A stretch of 64,000 bases of DNA from Streptomyces sp. RerS4. Lineage in GTDB: Bacteria > Actinomycetota > Actinomycetes > Streptomycetales > Streptomycetaceae. Position 1 is the first letter of the stretch. Each line of letters starts with the position of its first letter. The notes under the pieces were generated by a model that saw only the letters and a list, made by a program, of their open reading frames with translations, had not been told where the DNA came from and did not search any database. The position numbers and the translations under genes were made by a program. This document shows positions 15,589 to 24,067 of this stretch, in pieces. The stretch spans positions 558,001-622,000 of the forward strand of contig NZ_CP097322.1 in the NCBI RefSeq assembly GCF_023515955.1, written 5' to 3'.

Positions 15589-18366
15589 TCAGATGGGGTC
15601 GATGTCGAGGAAGGCGGAGAGGTCCGGTTCCGCCGCCTCGCGCGCGCCGGCGCCCTTGCGGGGCAGTTCCTGTTCGGCCCAGATGACCTTGCCGTACGGG
15701 GTGTAGCGGGTGCCCCAGTGCTCGCTGAGCTGGGCCACGAGGAAGAGTCCGCGGCCGCCCTCGTCGGTGGTGGCGGCGTAGCGCAGGTGCGGGGCGATGC
15801 TGCTGCCGTCCCAGACCTCGCAGGTCAGGTGGTGGTCGTGGAGCAGTCTGACGCGTACCGGCGCGCTGCCGTGCCGTAGGGCGTTGGTGATGAGTTCGCT
15901 GAGGATCAGTTCGGTGGCGAAGCCGAGTTCGCCGAGGTCCCAGGCCTCGAGTTGCCGCGCCGCCTCGTTGCGGATGGTGCCGACCGCGTCCGGCTGGAAG
16001 GGGACCTCCCACTGGGCGACGCGGTCCGGGCCGAGGGTGCGCGTACGGGCGATGAGCAGGGCGACGTCGTCGGCGGGGCGCTCGGGGAGGAGGCGGTCGA
16101 GGACGGCGGCGCAGCTCTCGTCGGGGTCGCGGCCGGGCCGGCTGAGGGCCTCCCGCAGCACTTCGAGGCCTTCGCTGATGTCGCGTCCCCGCTCCTCGAC
16201 GAGGCCGTCGGTGTACAGGACGAGCTGGCTGCCTTCCGCGAGGTACAGCTCGGCGGTCTCGAAGGGCATGCCGCCCAGGCCCAGCGGGGGTCCCGTCGGC
16301 AGATCCACGATCTCGGTGCTGCCGTCGGGGGCGACCGTCAGGGGCGGTAGGTGGCCGGCGCGGGCCATGACGCAGTGCTGGGACACGGGGTCGTAGACGG
16401 CGTAGAGGCAGGTGGCGCCGAGGACGCCGCTGCCGTCGGTGTCGTCGCTGTGTCCCTCGTGGTCGTGGTCGATGCGTTGGACGAGGGCGTCGAGGCGGCC
16501 GAGGATCTCGTCGGGCGGCAGGTCGAGCGAGGAGAAGTTGTGGACGGCGGTGCGCAGCCGCCCCATGGTGGCGGCGGCGTGCAGGCCGTGGCCGACGACG
16601 TCGCCGACGACGAGGGCGACGCGGCTGCCGGGCAGCGGGATGACGTCGAACCAGTCGCCGCCGACGCCGGACTGGGCGGGGAGGTAGAAGTGGGCGACGT
16701 CCACGGCGCTCTGTTCGGGCAGGGCGCGCGGGAGCAGGCTGCGCTGGAGCGTCTCGGCGAGGGCGTGCTCGCGGGTGTAGCGGCGGGCGTTGTCCATGCT
16801 GACGGCCGCGCGGGCGACGAGTTCCTCGGCGAGGGACAGGTCGTCCTCGTCGAAGGGCTCGGGCTTTTGCGAGCGCCAGAAGTTCACCACTCCGAGGACG
16901 ACGCCGCGGGCCTTGAGGGGTGCGGCGATGAGGGAGTGGATGCCGTAGTCGACGATGGCACGGGCGCGGGGCGGGTCCTGGGCGTGCCAGCCCGGGGCGT
17001 CGGCGAGGTCGGGCACGAGTTCGGCGTCTCCGCCGGCGTAGCCGCGTGCCTGGGGGGTGGAGGGCAGGAAGTCGATGACCCGGCCGCGGGGGTAGAGGGG
17101 GTGGTCGGGGCGGATGCCGCTGACGGCGGTACGCCGCATGTCGGCGCCGGGGCCGGGTTCGTCGCCGTCGAGGACCGGTTCGGCGAGGTCGACGGTGACG
17201 TAGTCGGCGAAGCGGGGTACGGCGACGACGGCCAGTTCCTCGGCGGTACGGACCACGTCGAGGGTGGTGCCGACCTCGCCGCCGGCGTCGTAGAGCAGCT
17301 TGAGCCGGCGGCGGGCGGCCTCGGCGCGACTGCTCAGGATCCGCATCTCGGTGGAGTCGCGGATGGTGACGGCGCTGCCGTCCTGCCGGCCGCGGGGGTG
17401 GGTGGGGCGTTGGTTGACGACGAGCAGCCGCTCGCCGGTCTCCACCACCTCGTCGGTGGCCTCACGGCCGGACAGCAGCAGTTCGGTCATCCGCTGATCG
17501 AGTCCGGGGACGTCGCCGATATGGCGTCCTTCGGCGTCGTCCGGGAGGCCGAGGAGGCGTTTGGCCTCGTCGTTGGCGAGCAGCAGCCGACCGTCGCCGT
17601 CGGTGATCAGCACCCCTTCGCGGACGGCGTGGAGCACCGCGTCGTGGTGCTCGTACATGCGGGTCATCTCCTGCGGGCCGAGTCCGTGGGTCTGGCGGCG
17701 CAGGCGGCGGCTGATGAGCGCGGTGCCGGCGGTGGCGAGGGCGAGGCCGGTCGCGATGGCGAGGAGGATGACGGGAAGCTGCCGGTCGACCACGCCCGTG
17801 ACGTTCTCGACGGTCAGGCCCGCCGACACCAGGGCGACGACCTTCCCGTCGGGGTCGGTGACGGGGACCACGGCCTGGATCTCCTTGCCGAGGGGTCCCT
17901 GGACGCTCTCGGTGTGGACCTGTCCGGCGAGGGAGGGTTCGATCGTGCCGACGAACCGTTTCCCGATGCGGTCGGGCTGGGGGTGCGTGTAGCGGGTGCC
18001 CTTGGTGTCCATGACGACGATGAAGTCCACGCCCGCGTCCTTGCGCGTCGCCTCGGCGAGCGGCTGGAGGACGGCGGACGGATCGGAGGTCTTCAGGGCG
18101 GCCTGGAGGCCGAGGGAGTGGGCGAACGTCTGGGCGACGGCGACCGAGCGGGTGCGGGCCTCGCGGTCGATGTCGTGACGCGTCTGGAGCAGGAGGGCCA
18201 GCAGCGCGCCGGCGGAGAGCAACACCACGATCGCCACCTGGAGGATGAAGACCTGTCCGGCGACGCTCCTGGTCCTGTTGCCTAGGGGTGACCGCACCGG
18301 CGTGCCCGGCACGGGTGGCGGCGAGGAAGGGTCACGGTCCAGTTGTAGCACTTCCGGGGGGGCCAT
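15589..18366 (-). CDS. Membrane sensor with PAS, GAF, SpoIIE phosphatase and anti-sigma-type ATPase domains
   Basis: 925 residues in the order: membrane helix (about 38-62), extracytoplasmic single-CACHE-like sensor (to about 195), second membrane helix, PAS domain (VREGVLITDGDGRLLLAND), GAF domain (about 345-535), PP2C-type SpoIIE phosphatase (SGVGGDWFDVIPLPGSRVAL, VVGDVVGHG, DDVALLIART) and a C-terminal HATPase_c_2 kinase-like domain (ELGFATELILSELITNALRH). Such proteins dephosphorylate anti-anti-sigma factors and bind sigma factors in partner switching. It is upstream of the FHA and kinase genes on the same strand (170-bp gap), forming a phospho-signalling cluster. Confidence 0.92.
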   Translation of the reverse strand: MAPPEVLQLDRDPSSPPPVPGTPVRSPLGNRTRSVAGQVFILQVAIVVLLSAGALLALLLQTRHDIDREARTRSVAVAQTFAHSLGLQAALKTSDPSAVLQPLAEATRKDAGVDFIVVMDTKGTRYTHPQPDRIGKRFVGTIEPSLAGQVHTESVQGPLGKEIQAVVPVTDPDGKVVALVSAGLTVENVTGVVDRQLPVILLAIATGLALATAGTALISRRLRRQTHGLGPQEMTRMYEHHDAVLHAVREGVLITDGDGRLLLANDEAKRLLGLPDDAEGRHIGDVPGLDQRMTELLLSGREATDEVVETGERLLVVNQRPTHPRGRQDGSAVTIRDSTEMRILSSRAEAARRRLKLLYDAGGEVGTTLDVVRTAEELAVVAVPRFADYVTVDLAEPVLDGDEPGPGADMRRTAVSGIRPDHPLYPRGRVIDFLPSTPQARGYAGGDAELVPDLADAPGWHAQDPPRARAIVDYGIHSLIAAPLKARGVVLGVVNFWRSQKPEPFDEDDLSLAEELVARAAVSMDNARRYTREHALAETLQRSLLPRALPEQSAVDVAHFYLPAQSGVGGDWFDVIPLPGSRVALVVGDVVGHGLHAAATMGRLRTAVHNFSSLDLPPDEILGRLDALVQRIDHDHEGHSDDTDGSGVLGATCLYAVYDPVSQHCVMARAGHLPPLTVAPDGSTEIVDLPTGPPLGLGGMPFETAELYLAEGSQLVLYTDGLVEERGRDISEGLEVLREALSRPGRDPDESCAAVLDRLLPERPADDVALLIARTRTLGPDRVAQWEVPFQPDAVGTIRNEAARQLEAWDLGELGFATELILSELITNALRHGSAPVRVRLLHDHHLTCEVWDGSSIAPHLRYAATTDEGGRGLFLVAQLSEHWGTRYTPYGKVIWAEQELPRKGAGAREAAEPDLSAFLDIDPI

Positions 18367-18415
18367 GGCTCCCGGCGGACGCCGCGGTTCGCGCGCGTGG
18401 CCGAGCGGGCGGCGC

Positions 18416-20236
18416 CTACGGGGTGTGGGACGCGGCGTCCGTGATGACGGGCCGGGTCTGCGCGCTCTGCGGGGCCCGCTGGGTCTGCGCGCTCTGCGGC
18501 GGGGCCGTGGGGGACGGGGACTGCGGGGTGCAGGTGACCTCGTCGCGCGGGGTGTAGTGGGTGGTGAACTCTTCGTGCTTGACCTCGCGGCCGCCTTGGA
18601 CGAAGACCCGGCCGACGGTGACGTCGAAGCCCTCCAGCGGGGTCTGGACCTCGCAGGTCGGTCCGCTGCCCGTGCGCCGCGCGGGCGGGGTGACGTCGGT
18701 GCGCGGGCCCTTGGTGGCGCGGATCTCGTCGTACTTCTTGGTGCCGAGGAGGGTGACGGTCAGCGAGGTGTCGGTGGAGGTGGCCTGGACGTAGATCGCG
18801 TGGCCGGAGTCGTTGAGCCAGCGCAGGTCGAGGGTGCCCCAGGCGACGGTGGCCTCGCGGCCCTCGGGGTAGCGCTCGATGTAGAAGGAGTGGGCGCCGT
18901 GCTCGACGGACTTGAGGCCGGCGAAGAAGACGGCGTTGTACATGGTGGTGGCCACGGCGGAGACGCCGCCGCCGGGGGATTTCACGTACTGCCCGTCGTT
19001 GATCATGATGCCGTCGACGAAGCCGTTCTCCGGGGTGCGCTCGCCGACGGTGCGGTTGAAGCTCCACTCCTCGCCGGGCATGACCACGGAACCGTTGATC
19101 AGCTCGACGGCGCGGCCGATGTTGGTGGTGCGGTAGGGGGCGGCCGGGAACTCGACGGTGAAGGAGGACACCTTCTCCTTGATGCCGAGGCGTCGGGCGT
19201 CGGCGGCGCTCAGGCTCGGCTGGACCGTTTCGGTGGCGACGGCGGCGGTGCGGGCCGCTCCGGTGCGGGTGAGCAGGGGCAGGACGGCCTTGCCGAGTGC
19301 CTGCTCCGTGACGCGTACGCCGGTGCTGCTCTGGTCCTCGACGACGACGCTGCCGTCGGCGGCGACGCCCAGCTCGGCGTCCTGCGGGTCCTGGGCGGCC
19401 CGGTCGACGGGGCGGGCCACGGCGGGGTCGGCTAGCAGGCCCTTGGAGTCGAGGGCCGGTACGAGGCGTCCCTGTGCGTCGGCGTTCATCTTCAGGTGGC
19501 TGCCGAGGACGGCGGCGCCGATGGGTATGCGGGTGCCGGCGACGGTGACCGTGACGGGCCCCGACATGGCGGGCCGGGCGAACCCGCTCATGGCCCGCTC
19601 GGTCTCGGCGGCGCCGACGCGCGGTTCGGTGCGCTCGACGGGCAGGACGAGGGGGGCGTCGCCGGAGCGCGGCCAGCCGTCACGGAGGGTGTCGAGGGCC
19701 CGGTCCTGGATCAGGGTGATGCCGGGCCGGGGGGCGACGGCCTTGGCGGCGCCGCCTTCGAAGGTGACGGCTCCGTCGCGGACGTCCTGGCCGGCCTGCG
19801 CGCCGATGCGCTCGATGCCGGCTCGGGCGGCGGCCTCGTCCATGCGGATCACGGGTTCGACGTCCCGATCCGCGCGGGCGAAGAGCCGCCCGATGACGGT
19901 GACGGGGTCGTGGTCGTCGGGGGCGGCGCGGTCGACGGTGGCGGCGGTGTCGAGGGAGAGGCCGAGGGCGGCGGGTTCGGCCTGCTCGACGCGGTCGCCG
20001 ATCTTGAGGGAGAGCGGCGCGGCGGCGAGCGGCCCGAGCTCGCGGGTGAGTGTCCGGCGGGCCTCGGTCCGGCTCATGCCGCCGATGTCGACGCCCTGGA
20101 CGCGGGTGCCGGCCTCGACGTCACCGCCGGTCACGAGACCCGTGACGTAGAGACCGCCGAGCCCGAGCACGGCGGCGCCGCCCGCCACGGGCAGGGCGAT
20201 GCGCCAGTTGAGCGTCCTCTTGCCCTCGCGTGCCAT
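18416..20236 (-). CDS. VanW-family protein with peptidoglycan-binding repeats
   Basis: 606 residues. An N-terminal membrane anchor (about 12-35) precedes two YoaR-like / PG_binding_4 domains (GVDIGGMSRTEARRTL, then LTLIQDRALDTL-like segments) and the VanW domain (PYRTTNIGRAVELINGSVVM, PGEEWSFNRTVGERT, GGGVSAVATTMYNAVFFAGL). The Pro/Ser/Gln-rich tail contains an imperfect repeat QSAQTQRAPQSAQTRP. ATG 20236 follows GGGAGAGAC. VanW-like proteins are envelope proteins of unclear activity found near vancomycin-resistance and cell-wall genes. The 49-bp gap to the SpoIIE phosphatase gene leaves a shared transcript possible. Confidence 0.88.
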   Translation of the reverse strand: MAREGKRTLNWRIALPVAGGAAVLGLGGLYVTGLVTGGDVEAGTRVQGVDIGGMSRTEARRTLTRELGPLAAAPLSLKIGDRVEQAEPAALGLSLDTAATVDRAAPDDHDPVTVIGRLFARADRDVEPVIRMDEAAARAGIERIGAQAGQDVRDGAVTFEGGAAKAVAPRPGITLIQDRALDTLRDGWPRSGDAPLVLPVERTEPRVGAAETERAMSGFARPAMSGPVTVTVAGTRIPIGAAVLGSHLKMNADAQGRLVPALDSKGLLADPAVARPVDRAAQDPQDAELGVAADGSVVVEDQSSTGVRVTEQALGKAVLPLLTRTGAARTAAVATETVQPSLSAADARRLGIKEKVSSFTVEFPAAPYRTTNIGRAVELINGSVVMPGEEWSFNRTVGERTPENGFVDGIMINDGQYVKSPGGGVSAVATTMYNAVFFAGLKSVEHGAHSFYIERYPEGREATVAWGTLDLRWLNDSGHAIYVQATSTDTSLTVTLLGTKKYDEIRATKGPRTDVTPPARRTGSGPTCEVQTPLEGFDVTVGRVFVQGGREVKHEEFTTHYTPRDEVTCTPQSPSPTAPPQSAQTQRAPQSAQTRPVITDAASHTP

Positions 20237-20553
20237 GTCTCTCCCTGGGCGCTGACCGTAGATGACGTTTCCGACTGTCGATGATTTCGGAAAAGCGTCC
20301 GATTTGGTGAGGAATGTAAGTATTCCCACACCGACGCGTACGGTGTGCGCACCGCGGGCGGTACGGCGTACGCAAGCGTGGGGGTACGGCGTACGCGGGC
20401 CCGGGTCGCGCGCCGGGGGATATCCGGGAGCATCCGGGGTTGTCCCGTTCTGGCCGCCGCCGTCGCGGCTCATGCATCATTGAGCCGGCTGCTGCTTCAC
20501 CTGTGACCGAAATCCTTCTGCTTCAACACGCTTTCTGGCTGCGGAGGTTCGCG
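20237..20553. other. Divergent intergenic region with GTAC repeats
   Basis: 317 bp between the VanW gene and the STAND gene, with no protein-like ORF. It is notably AT-richer in 20260-20330. Two exact copies of GGTACGGCGTACGC lie at 20360-20373 and 20383-20396 (23-bp spacing). Promoters for both directions must be here, but I cannot pick a convincing -35/-10 pair. The STAND gene has GGAGG at 20543-20547. Confidence 0.4.
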
Positions 20554-23500
20554 ATGGCGGTACGGACGCGCGTCCACCTCGTGCTGGTGCACGGCCTGTT
20601 CTCCTCGGCGAAGGTGTGGAAGGCCTTTGAGTCGCTGATCACCACCGACCCGGAACTGGCCGACTGGGTCAGCGTCCATCCCTTCGAGTACGACTCCCCG
20701 TTCGCGCGGCTGCGGCCCGACCGACGGGTCGCCGAGACCGACGACATCGCCGACCAACTGGGCACCTTCCTGGAGACCCGGGTCGGTGACGCGGAGCGGA
20801 TCGTGCTGGTCACCCACAGCCAGGGCGGCCTGATCGTGCAGCGCTTCCTGGCCCGCAAGCTGTGGAACGGCGAGGGCGCCGAACTCGCCCGGATCAAGCA
20901 CTTCACGATGTTCGCCTGCCCCAACACCGGCTCCGGCTTCTTCCTCACCGTCCGCAAGGCCGTCACCACCCTGTGGCGCAACCCGCAGGAGCAACAACTG
21001 CGGCCCTTCGACCGGGCCGTGACGGAAGCTCAGCGCACGGTACTGAGCGCCGTGGTGCACGGGCGCGCGTTCACCGACCAGGAATGCCCCATCCCCGTAC
21101 GGGCCTACGGGGGCTCCGCCGACGACATCGTGCCGCCGGTCGTGGCACGCGGGGTGTTCCCCAAGGGCGGAGTGGTCACCGCCGACCACTTCTCCATCGT
21201 GCAGCCCAAGGACCGAACCGCCCCCTCCTACATGGCCGTTCGCGGAGCCCTGCTGGAGGTGGCCGACGGCACGCTCCCGCCGGAGGATCGCGAAACGCGC
21301 GCCCTGGAGCCCCTCGAACCGTCGGCCCCGCGCACCCCCGCCCGGCTCTCCGGCCGCCCCTCCCTGCCGCCGCCCGGCGCCGGCGACCCCGACCTGGCAC
21401 CCTTCCCGCCCCCGCCGTACGGGCGGATGGAGGAGGGCCAGTTCAAGGGACAGGACCGGCAGGACCTGGTCGCCTCCCTGCTGTCCGGGGAGGCCGGGCG
21501 GGCCGGACAGCAGGTGCACGTCCTCGCCGGCCTGGGCGGGTCGGGGAAAAGCCGGCTGGCCCTGGAGGTCGCCGACCGCGCCCAGCGCGCCGGACACCGC
21601 GTCTGGTGGGTGTCGATGCCCGAACTGAGCCTGCGCATGCGGATGATGGCCCGCGACCTCGGCGCCCCCTCGATCACGGTCGACCGGGCCTGGCTGCTGG
21701 GCACCGCGATGGACCTGCTCTGGGAACTGCTCAACGCCTGCCCGGACCCCTGGCTGCTGATCTTCGACAACGCCGACGACCCCGGGCGCCTCGGCCCCCG
21801 CGACGGCCAGGTCTCCGACGGCACCGGCTGGCTGCGCAAGCCGCGCAACCCCGGCGGCACGGTCCTGGTCACCAGCCGGGTCCGCCGTCCGCAGGCCTGG
21901 GGCGACTGGATCGACGTCCACCAGGTCCTGCCCCTGCACGAGGACGACGGCGCCGCCATGCTGCTGGAGCGGACCGGAGGCATCGGCGGCACCAACGAGG
22001 AAGCCCGCAGGCTGTCACGGCAGTTGGGCGGCCTGCCGCTCGCCCTGCGGCACGCCGCCGACGTCATCAAGGCGGTCGGCGAGCGCCAGATCTCCCTGGA
22101 GGGCGGCATCGCCATCCGGGACTTCGAGACCTTCCGCCGCACCTTCGCCGCCCGCGTCGACACCGCCGCGGCCCCCGACGCCGCCGATCCGGCCGACGAT
22201 CGGACGGAAACCGGCGGCCGGACCGAAGGCGGCGGCCGGGTCGAAGGCGGCGGCCAGGCCCGACCGGACCTCAGCGAACTGCTGGGCCGCGAGATAGTGG
22301 AGCAGGTCTGCGGTATCGCCCTGGACCTGCTCGCCAAGCGCGAGCTGGCCCAGGCGGCGCCCCTGCTGAAGGTCCTGGCCTGCCTGAGCATCTCCCCCAT
22401 CCCCTACCGCCGGCTCCTCGCCGGCCCCGCCCTCGCCCGGTCCCCGCTGTTCCCCGGCGCCACCCCCGCCCGCACCACCGCGGTGCTCGCGGGCCTGGAG
22501 GAGTTCGGGCTGGTCGACGCCTACGAGCGCGAGGGCTTCGCGGAACGCGACCTGGCCCAGGTCCTGACCCTGCACCCCGTCGTCCACGGTGTGCTGCGCG
22601 AGGACCGGCGGGTACGCGAGCGGCCCGCCGACTACTACGGGCTCGCCGTGCGGCTGGTCCTGAACGCCCTCCACCTCCACAACCCCGACCACCCCGCGAA
22701 CTGGCCGCTGTGGGCCGCGCTCGCCCCGCACGCCCTGGAGGTCTCCCGGGCGTGCCTGCTCGGCGACTTCCGGCCGGCGGACCGCACCGTACGCACCGAG
22801 GCCCTGGAACTGGCCCGGCTGACCGCCCGCTACCTGATCGCCACCGGCCTGCTCGGGCCCGCGTACGACCTCGTCCTCCCCCTCGTCCAGCGCTGCTCCT
22901 CCTTCGGCTTCGACGCCGACGACCGCGAGATCCTCGGCCTGCGCCACGAGCAGGGCCGCATCCACCTCGACCGGGAACAACTGGCCCGGGCCGAAGAGGT
23001 GCTCCAGCGGGTGGTGCGCGCCCGCACCGCCCTCTTCGGGGAGATCGACGCCGACACCCTCGCCAGCCGGCACAAGCTGGCCCGCGCCATCAACGAACAG
23101 GCCGGACGGGAGGCCGAGGCCGAGGCGATGCTGCGCTCGATCGTGGAGGCGGAGAACAAGGTGCGCGGCCCCGAGCACTACGACACCCTCGTCGTACGTC
23201 ACACCCTGGCCCGGACGATGCTCGCCCTCGGGCGGCACGACGAGGCCATGGAGGAGGCCCGGCAGATCCTGGACATCAGCCGCGGCAACCACTGGCCGCC
23301 CTCCACCCCCGAGATCCTGCGCGTGCGCGAGACCCTGACGCACGCCCTGCTGCGCCAGAACCGGGCGGAGGAGGCGGAGCGGGTCATCCGGGACGCGCTG
23401 CGGGACGCCTCCCAGCCGCCGGACTCCAACCTCGTGATGCGCTTCCGCTACACGTTCGTCCTCGTGCTCCTCGGGATCCGGGGGCGTACGCCCGAAGCGG

Positions 23501-23613
23501 TGAACGAGCTGCGGGCGCTCGTACGCGACCTCGACCGGGTGGTCGCCTCCGAGCACCCGCTGTCCGTGCAGGCCAGGGCCCTGCTGGCGAAGACGCTGCG
23601 GGAGATGCCCTGA
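20554..23613 (+). CDS. Alpha/beta hydrolase-STAND (NB-ARC-like) ATPase-TPR fusion protein
   Basis: 1019 residues. The N-terminal hydrolase (1-235) shows LVLVHGLF, the nucleophile elbow THSQGG (Ser89), an acid in GSADDIVP (Asp190/191) and His212 in ADHFSIV, so its triad looks intact. After a Pro-rich linker comes a STAND ATPase: Walker A GLGGSGKS (326-333), Walker B LLIFDNADD (401-409), sensor VLVTSR (437-442), GLPLAL (493-498) and a winged-helix region ending in a LHPVVHGVLR motif near His674. The C-terminal 230 residues are TPR-like helical hairpins. ATG 20554 has GGAGG at six bases. In bacterial and fungal immunity, such proteins assemble on sensing a ligand and switch on the N-terminal effector. 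The fusion order matches fungal SesB-type NLRs. Trigger and target are unknown. Confidence 0.85.
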   Translation: MAVRTRVHLVLVHGLFSSAKVWKAFESLITTDPELADWVSVHPFEYDSPFARLRPDRRVAETDDIADQLGTFLETRVGDAERIVLVTHSQGGLIVQRFLARKLWNGEGAELARIKHFTMFACPNTGSGFFLTVRKAVTTLWRNPQEQQLRPFDRAVTEAQRTVLSAVVHGRAFTDQECPIPVRAYGGSADDIVPPVVARGVFPKGGVVTADHFSIVQPKDRTAPSYMAVRGALLEVADGTLPPEDRETRALEPLEPSAPRTPARLSGRPSLPPPGAGDPDLAPFPPPPYGRMEEGQFKGQDRQDLVASLLSGEAGRAGQQVHVLAGLGGSGKSRLALEVADRAQRAGHRVWWVSMPELSLRMRMMARDLGAPSITVDRAWLLGTAMDLLWELLNACPDPWLLIFDNADDPGRLGPRDGQVSDGTGWLRKPRNPGGTVLVTSRVRRPQAWGDWIDVHQVLPLHEDDGAAMLLERTGGIGGTNEEARRLSRQLGGLPLALRHAADVIKAVGERQISLEGGIAIRDFETFRRTFAARVDTAAAPDAADPADDRTETGGRTEGGGRVEGGGQARPDLSELLGREIVEQVCGIALDLLAKRELAQAAPLLKVLACLSISPIPYRRLLAGPALARSPLFPGATPARTTAVLAGLEEFGLVDAYEREGFAERDLAQVLTLHPVVHGVLREDRRVRERPADYYGLAVRLVLNALHLHNPDHPANWPLWAALAPHALEVSRACLLGDFRPADRTVRTEALELARLTARYLIATGLLGPAYDLVLPLVQRCSSFGFDADDREILGLRHEQGRIHLDREQLARAEEVLQRVVRARTALFGEIDADTLASRHKLARAINEQAGREAEAEAMLRSIVEAENKVRGPEHYDTLVVRHTLARTMLALGRHDEAMEEARQILDISRGNHWPPSTPEILRVRETLTHALLRQNRAEEAERVIRDALRDASQPPDSNLVMRFRYTFVLVLLGIRGRTPEAVNELRALVRDLDRVVASEHPLSVQARALLAKTLREMP

Positions 23614-23683
23614 AACCCGCCGTACTCGGGGGCAGTTGGGCGGAACCCTCCCGGCCGCGGCGGACTTGCGCGTACCCTGACGG

Positions 23684-23704
23684 TGCATCACCCTGTGTGA
23701 CGCA
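23684..23704. promoter_or_regulatory. Imperfect palindrome upstream of the small gene
   Basis: TGCATCAC (23684-23691) and GTGACGCA (23697-23704) are reverse complements at 7 of 8 positions around five bases. It lies 32 bp ahead of the 64-residue gene, in the only gap (122 bp) separating it from the STAND gene, and may be an operator or a short hairpin. Confidence 0.35.
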
Positions 23705-23735
23705 TCCCACACCGAACGCGCGCGGAGGTCCGCCG

Positions 23736-23930
23736 ATGTCAGCTCTCCCCACCGATACGAACGACGACCAGACCCTCGAATGGGGAGCTCCGGGCAGTGC
23801 TCTGGAGGAGGCGCAGGCGGAAGTCGGCAGACGTATCGCGATGGAGGCGCTGGAGGCCGGCCGCCAGGCGCTCGAACTGGACGCGAAGACGGCGTTCCGC
23901 ACCACCGACGCCGCGGCGCATCCCGCGTAG
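23736..23930 (+). CDS. 64-residue protein between the STAND and 2OG-oxygenase genes
   Basis: ATG 23736 follows GGAGG (23724-23728) at seven bases, a strong start. The N-terminal 20 residues are acidic and polar (MSALPTDTNDDQTLEW). A long amphipathic helix follows (EEAQAEVGRRIAMEALEAGR and beyond), then a short tail KTAFRTTDAAAHPA. No Cys, no signal peptide, no membrane helix. I know no family. Position suggests either a partner of the STAND protein or a peptide substrate for the 2OG-Fe(II) oxygenase encoded next. The sequence does not decide between them. Confidence 0.6.
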   Translation: MSALPTDTNDDQTLEWGAPGSALEEAQAEVGRRIAMEALEAGRQALELDAKTAFRTTDAAAHPA

Positions 23931-23976
23931 CCGCAGACCGCCGGCCGAGGTCGCCGGCCGCCGGCCGCCCCGCGTG

Positions 23977-24048
23977 TCGTTCCGATCCGTTCGGTTTCGT
24001 TCGTTGTTCTGTTCCGTTGTCGTGTTCCGTTCTGTTCTCTGTTCTCCA
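23977..24048 (+). promoter_or_regulatory. GTTC-rich low-complexity leader of the 2OG-oxygenase gene
   Basis: About 70 bases with nine GTTC tetramers in variants GTTCC, GTTCT and GTTCG, almost free of A and far lower in GC than anything around it. It ends 20 bp before the ATG at 24068, just ahead of the Shine-Dalgarno AGGGGGG. It would give a U/C-rich, unstructured 5' leader. I know no described element like it in this position. Confidence 0.55.
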
Positions 24049-24067
24049 TGACCAGGGGGGCGATCGC

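Noticed and set aside
20241..20275. ECF-sigma type promoter (GGAAAC) for the VanW-family gene
   Set aside because: A GGAAAC is present on the minus strand but no matching -10 lies at a suitable distance.
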